Shown here one piece after another: positions 24,157 to 24,692 of a stretch of DNA of 24,692 bases. Location: contig CAZFQG010000090.1 of the NCBI GenBank assembly GCA_964520785.1, positions 1 through 24,692 on the forward strand, in the 5' to 3' direction. Both the position numbers and the translations under genes were made by a program. Numbering within the stretch: the first letter of the stretch is position 1; every line of letters begins with the position of its first letter. The stretch is from CAZFQG01 sp964520785 (GTDB lineage Bacteria > Planctomycetota > Planctomycetia > Pirellulales > Thermoguttaceae). The notes beneath the pieces are model-generated. The model was not told the DNA's origin, searched no databases, and worked only from the letters and a program-made list of their open reading frames with translations.

Positions 24157-24692
24157 TCACCGGCTCGGGGTCGGCTCCGAAGTGAGCATCTGATTGACCA
24201 CTCCCCGCAACTGTTTCATCGTGATCGGCATGGTCACGGCGACGCGGTGCTTGGCCAGATGCGCGTTGTGCTTCCATTCCTCTTGCCCGGCGTCCAGAAG
24301 CAAGATGACCGGAATCGTCGCCGTCCGATTATCTTCGCCGAAGCGGTTGAACACCGAAAGCGCGCTCTTCCCGAATTCCTGCGCGTTGAAAATCACCAGT
24401 TCGGCGGCCTCCGGGTTCTCTCGCAGGCGCAGTAACGCGCGATCCGGATCGCTGCTGATGAGTACGCGGTAACCCGCCTTCTTAAATCCATCGCGGAAGA
24501 CCCCCTGCATCACCTGGTTCGATTCGACCACCATGACGGAGCGCCGTTCGCCGGGGGCCAATAGCCCGCTGCCGAGACCCGACTCACCCGAGTGCGTCTC
24601 CCCTTTCTCGCGGAGCCGTTTAGCGACCATCCGCAAATCGGCTAGCATCTCCCCGGGCGCCTGGTAGCGTTTCCTCGGATCCAATTGCATGG
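24157..24692 (-). CDS. C-terminal part of a Ser/Thr protein kinase fused to a degenerate receiver domain (partial)
   Basis: The gene runs off the right edge; only the last 177 or so residues are visible. The first 27 (LDPRKRYQAPGEMLADL) match the last helix of a eukaryotic-type Ser/Thr kinase domain, with the conserved Asp-Pro-x-x-Arg. A linker (30-49) leads to a receiver-like domain (about 50-170): the first strand SVMVVESNQ has Glu-Ser where receivers carry two acidic residues, the third strand ends AELVIFNAQEFG with Asn102 in place of the phospho-acceptor Asp, and the usual Lys-Pro near the end reads TMPI without Lys. The domain is therefore probably a pseudo-receiver used for binding rather than phosphotransfer. 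The ATG near 24690 is inside the kinase domain and is not the true start. Planctomycetes encode many such kinases; substrate unknown. Confidence 0.82.
   Translation of the reverse strand, partial: MQLDPRKRYQAPGEMLADLRMVAKRLREKGETHSGESGLGSGLLAPGERRSVMVVESNQVMQGVFRDGFKKAGYRVLISSDPDRALLRLRENPEAAELVIFNAQEFGKSALSVFNRFGEDNRTATIPVILLLDAGQEEWKHNAHLAKHRVAVTMPITMKQLRGVVNQMLTSEPTPSR

Noticed and set aside
1..24692. CRISPR array, tRNA, rRNA, transposase, phage or toxin-antitoxin system
   Set aside because: No regularly spaced repeats, no RNA gene signatures and no transposase or integrase motifs were seen; the PIN-like tail near 14406 is too weak to call a toxin.

Overview
The window looks like a chromosomal segment of a planctomycete (phylum Planctomycetota). 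The evidence is the combination of a DUF1559/H-X9-DG pilin-like protein, dockerin-like and LamG proteins ending in PEP-CTERM tails, a formylglycine sulfatase, a DUF4838 protein, secreted HEAT-type proteins with low-complexity Gly/Met tracts, and a Ser/Thr kinase fused to a receiver-like domain. Base composition is GC-rich throughout, so many long antisense open frames exist and were treated as shadows. No rRNA, tRNA, CRISPR array, transposase or phage gene was seen.

Layout. (1) 287-7625 is a carbohydrate-related block: a secreted sulfatase (-) diverges from a secreted DUF4838 protein (+), followed by a secreted clan GH-A-like putative glycosidase (+), then a convergent DegT/DnrJ-type PLP aminotransferase (-). 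(2) 8063-14253 is a minus-strand surface/secretion block read from right to left: DUF1559 pilin-like protein with a good promoter, a double-LamG/dockerin/PEP-CTERM protein, a broken small lipoprotein gene, and a 965-residue tandem alpha/beta-hydrolase (acetyl-xylan-esterase-like) fused to LamG, dockerin and PEP-CTERM. (3) 14406-15253 is a decayed regulatory locus: an intact YtrA-type GntR repressor with a palindromic site on its own promoter, coupled by ATGA to an ABC-transporter ATPase that is cut off just after Walker A. (4) 15468-20605 is a plus-strand set: a secreted HEAT-like protein with an MGPG repeat tract, a HEAT-repeat lipoprotein and a 3-hydroxyacyl-CoA dehydrogenase. (5) 20715-24692 holds a secreted glycosidase-like protein (-), a long coiled-coil protein (+) and the C-terminal end of a kinase-receiver protein (-) that runs off the window.

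How the parts may work together (inference): the sulfatase, DUF4838 protein, GH-like protein and esterase are all predicted to be exported and fit desulfation, deacetylation and hydrolysis of complex, possibly sulfated, polysaccharides. The LamG/dockerin/PEP-CTERM proteins would be sorted to the envelope by an exosortase-type system encoded elsewhere. The most unusual observations are the kinase-linked receiver domain that lacks its phospho-acceptor Asp, the esterase whose second hydrolase domain lacks a nucleophile, the LamG-dockerin cassette shared by two neighbouring genes, and the two gene remnants (lipoprotein and ABC ATPase). No clearly new multi-gene system was identified.
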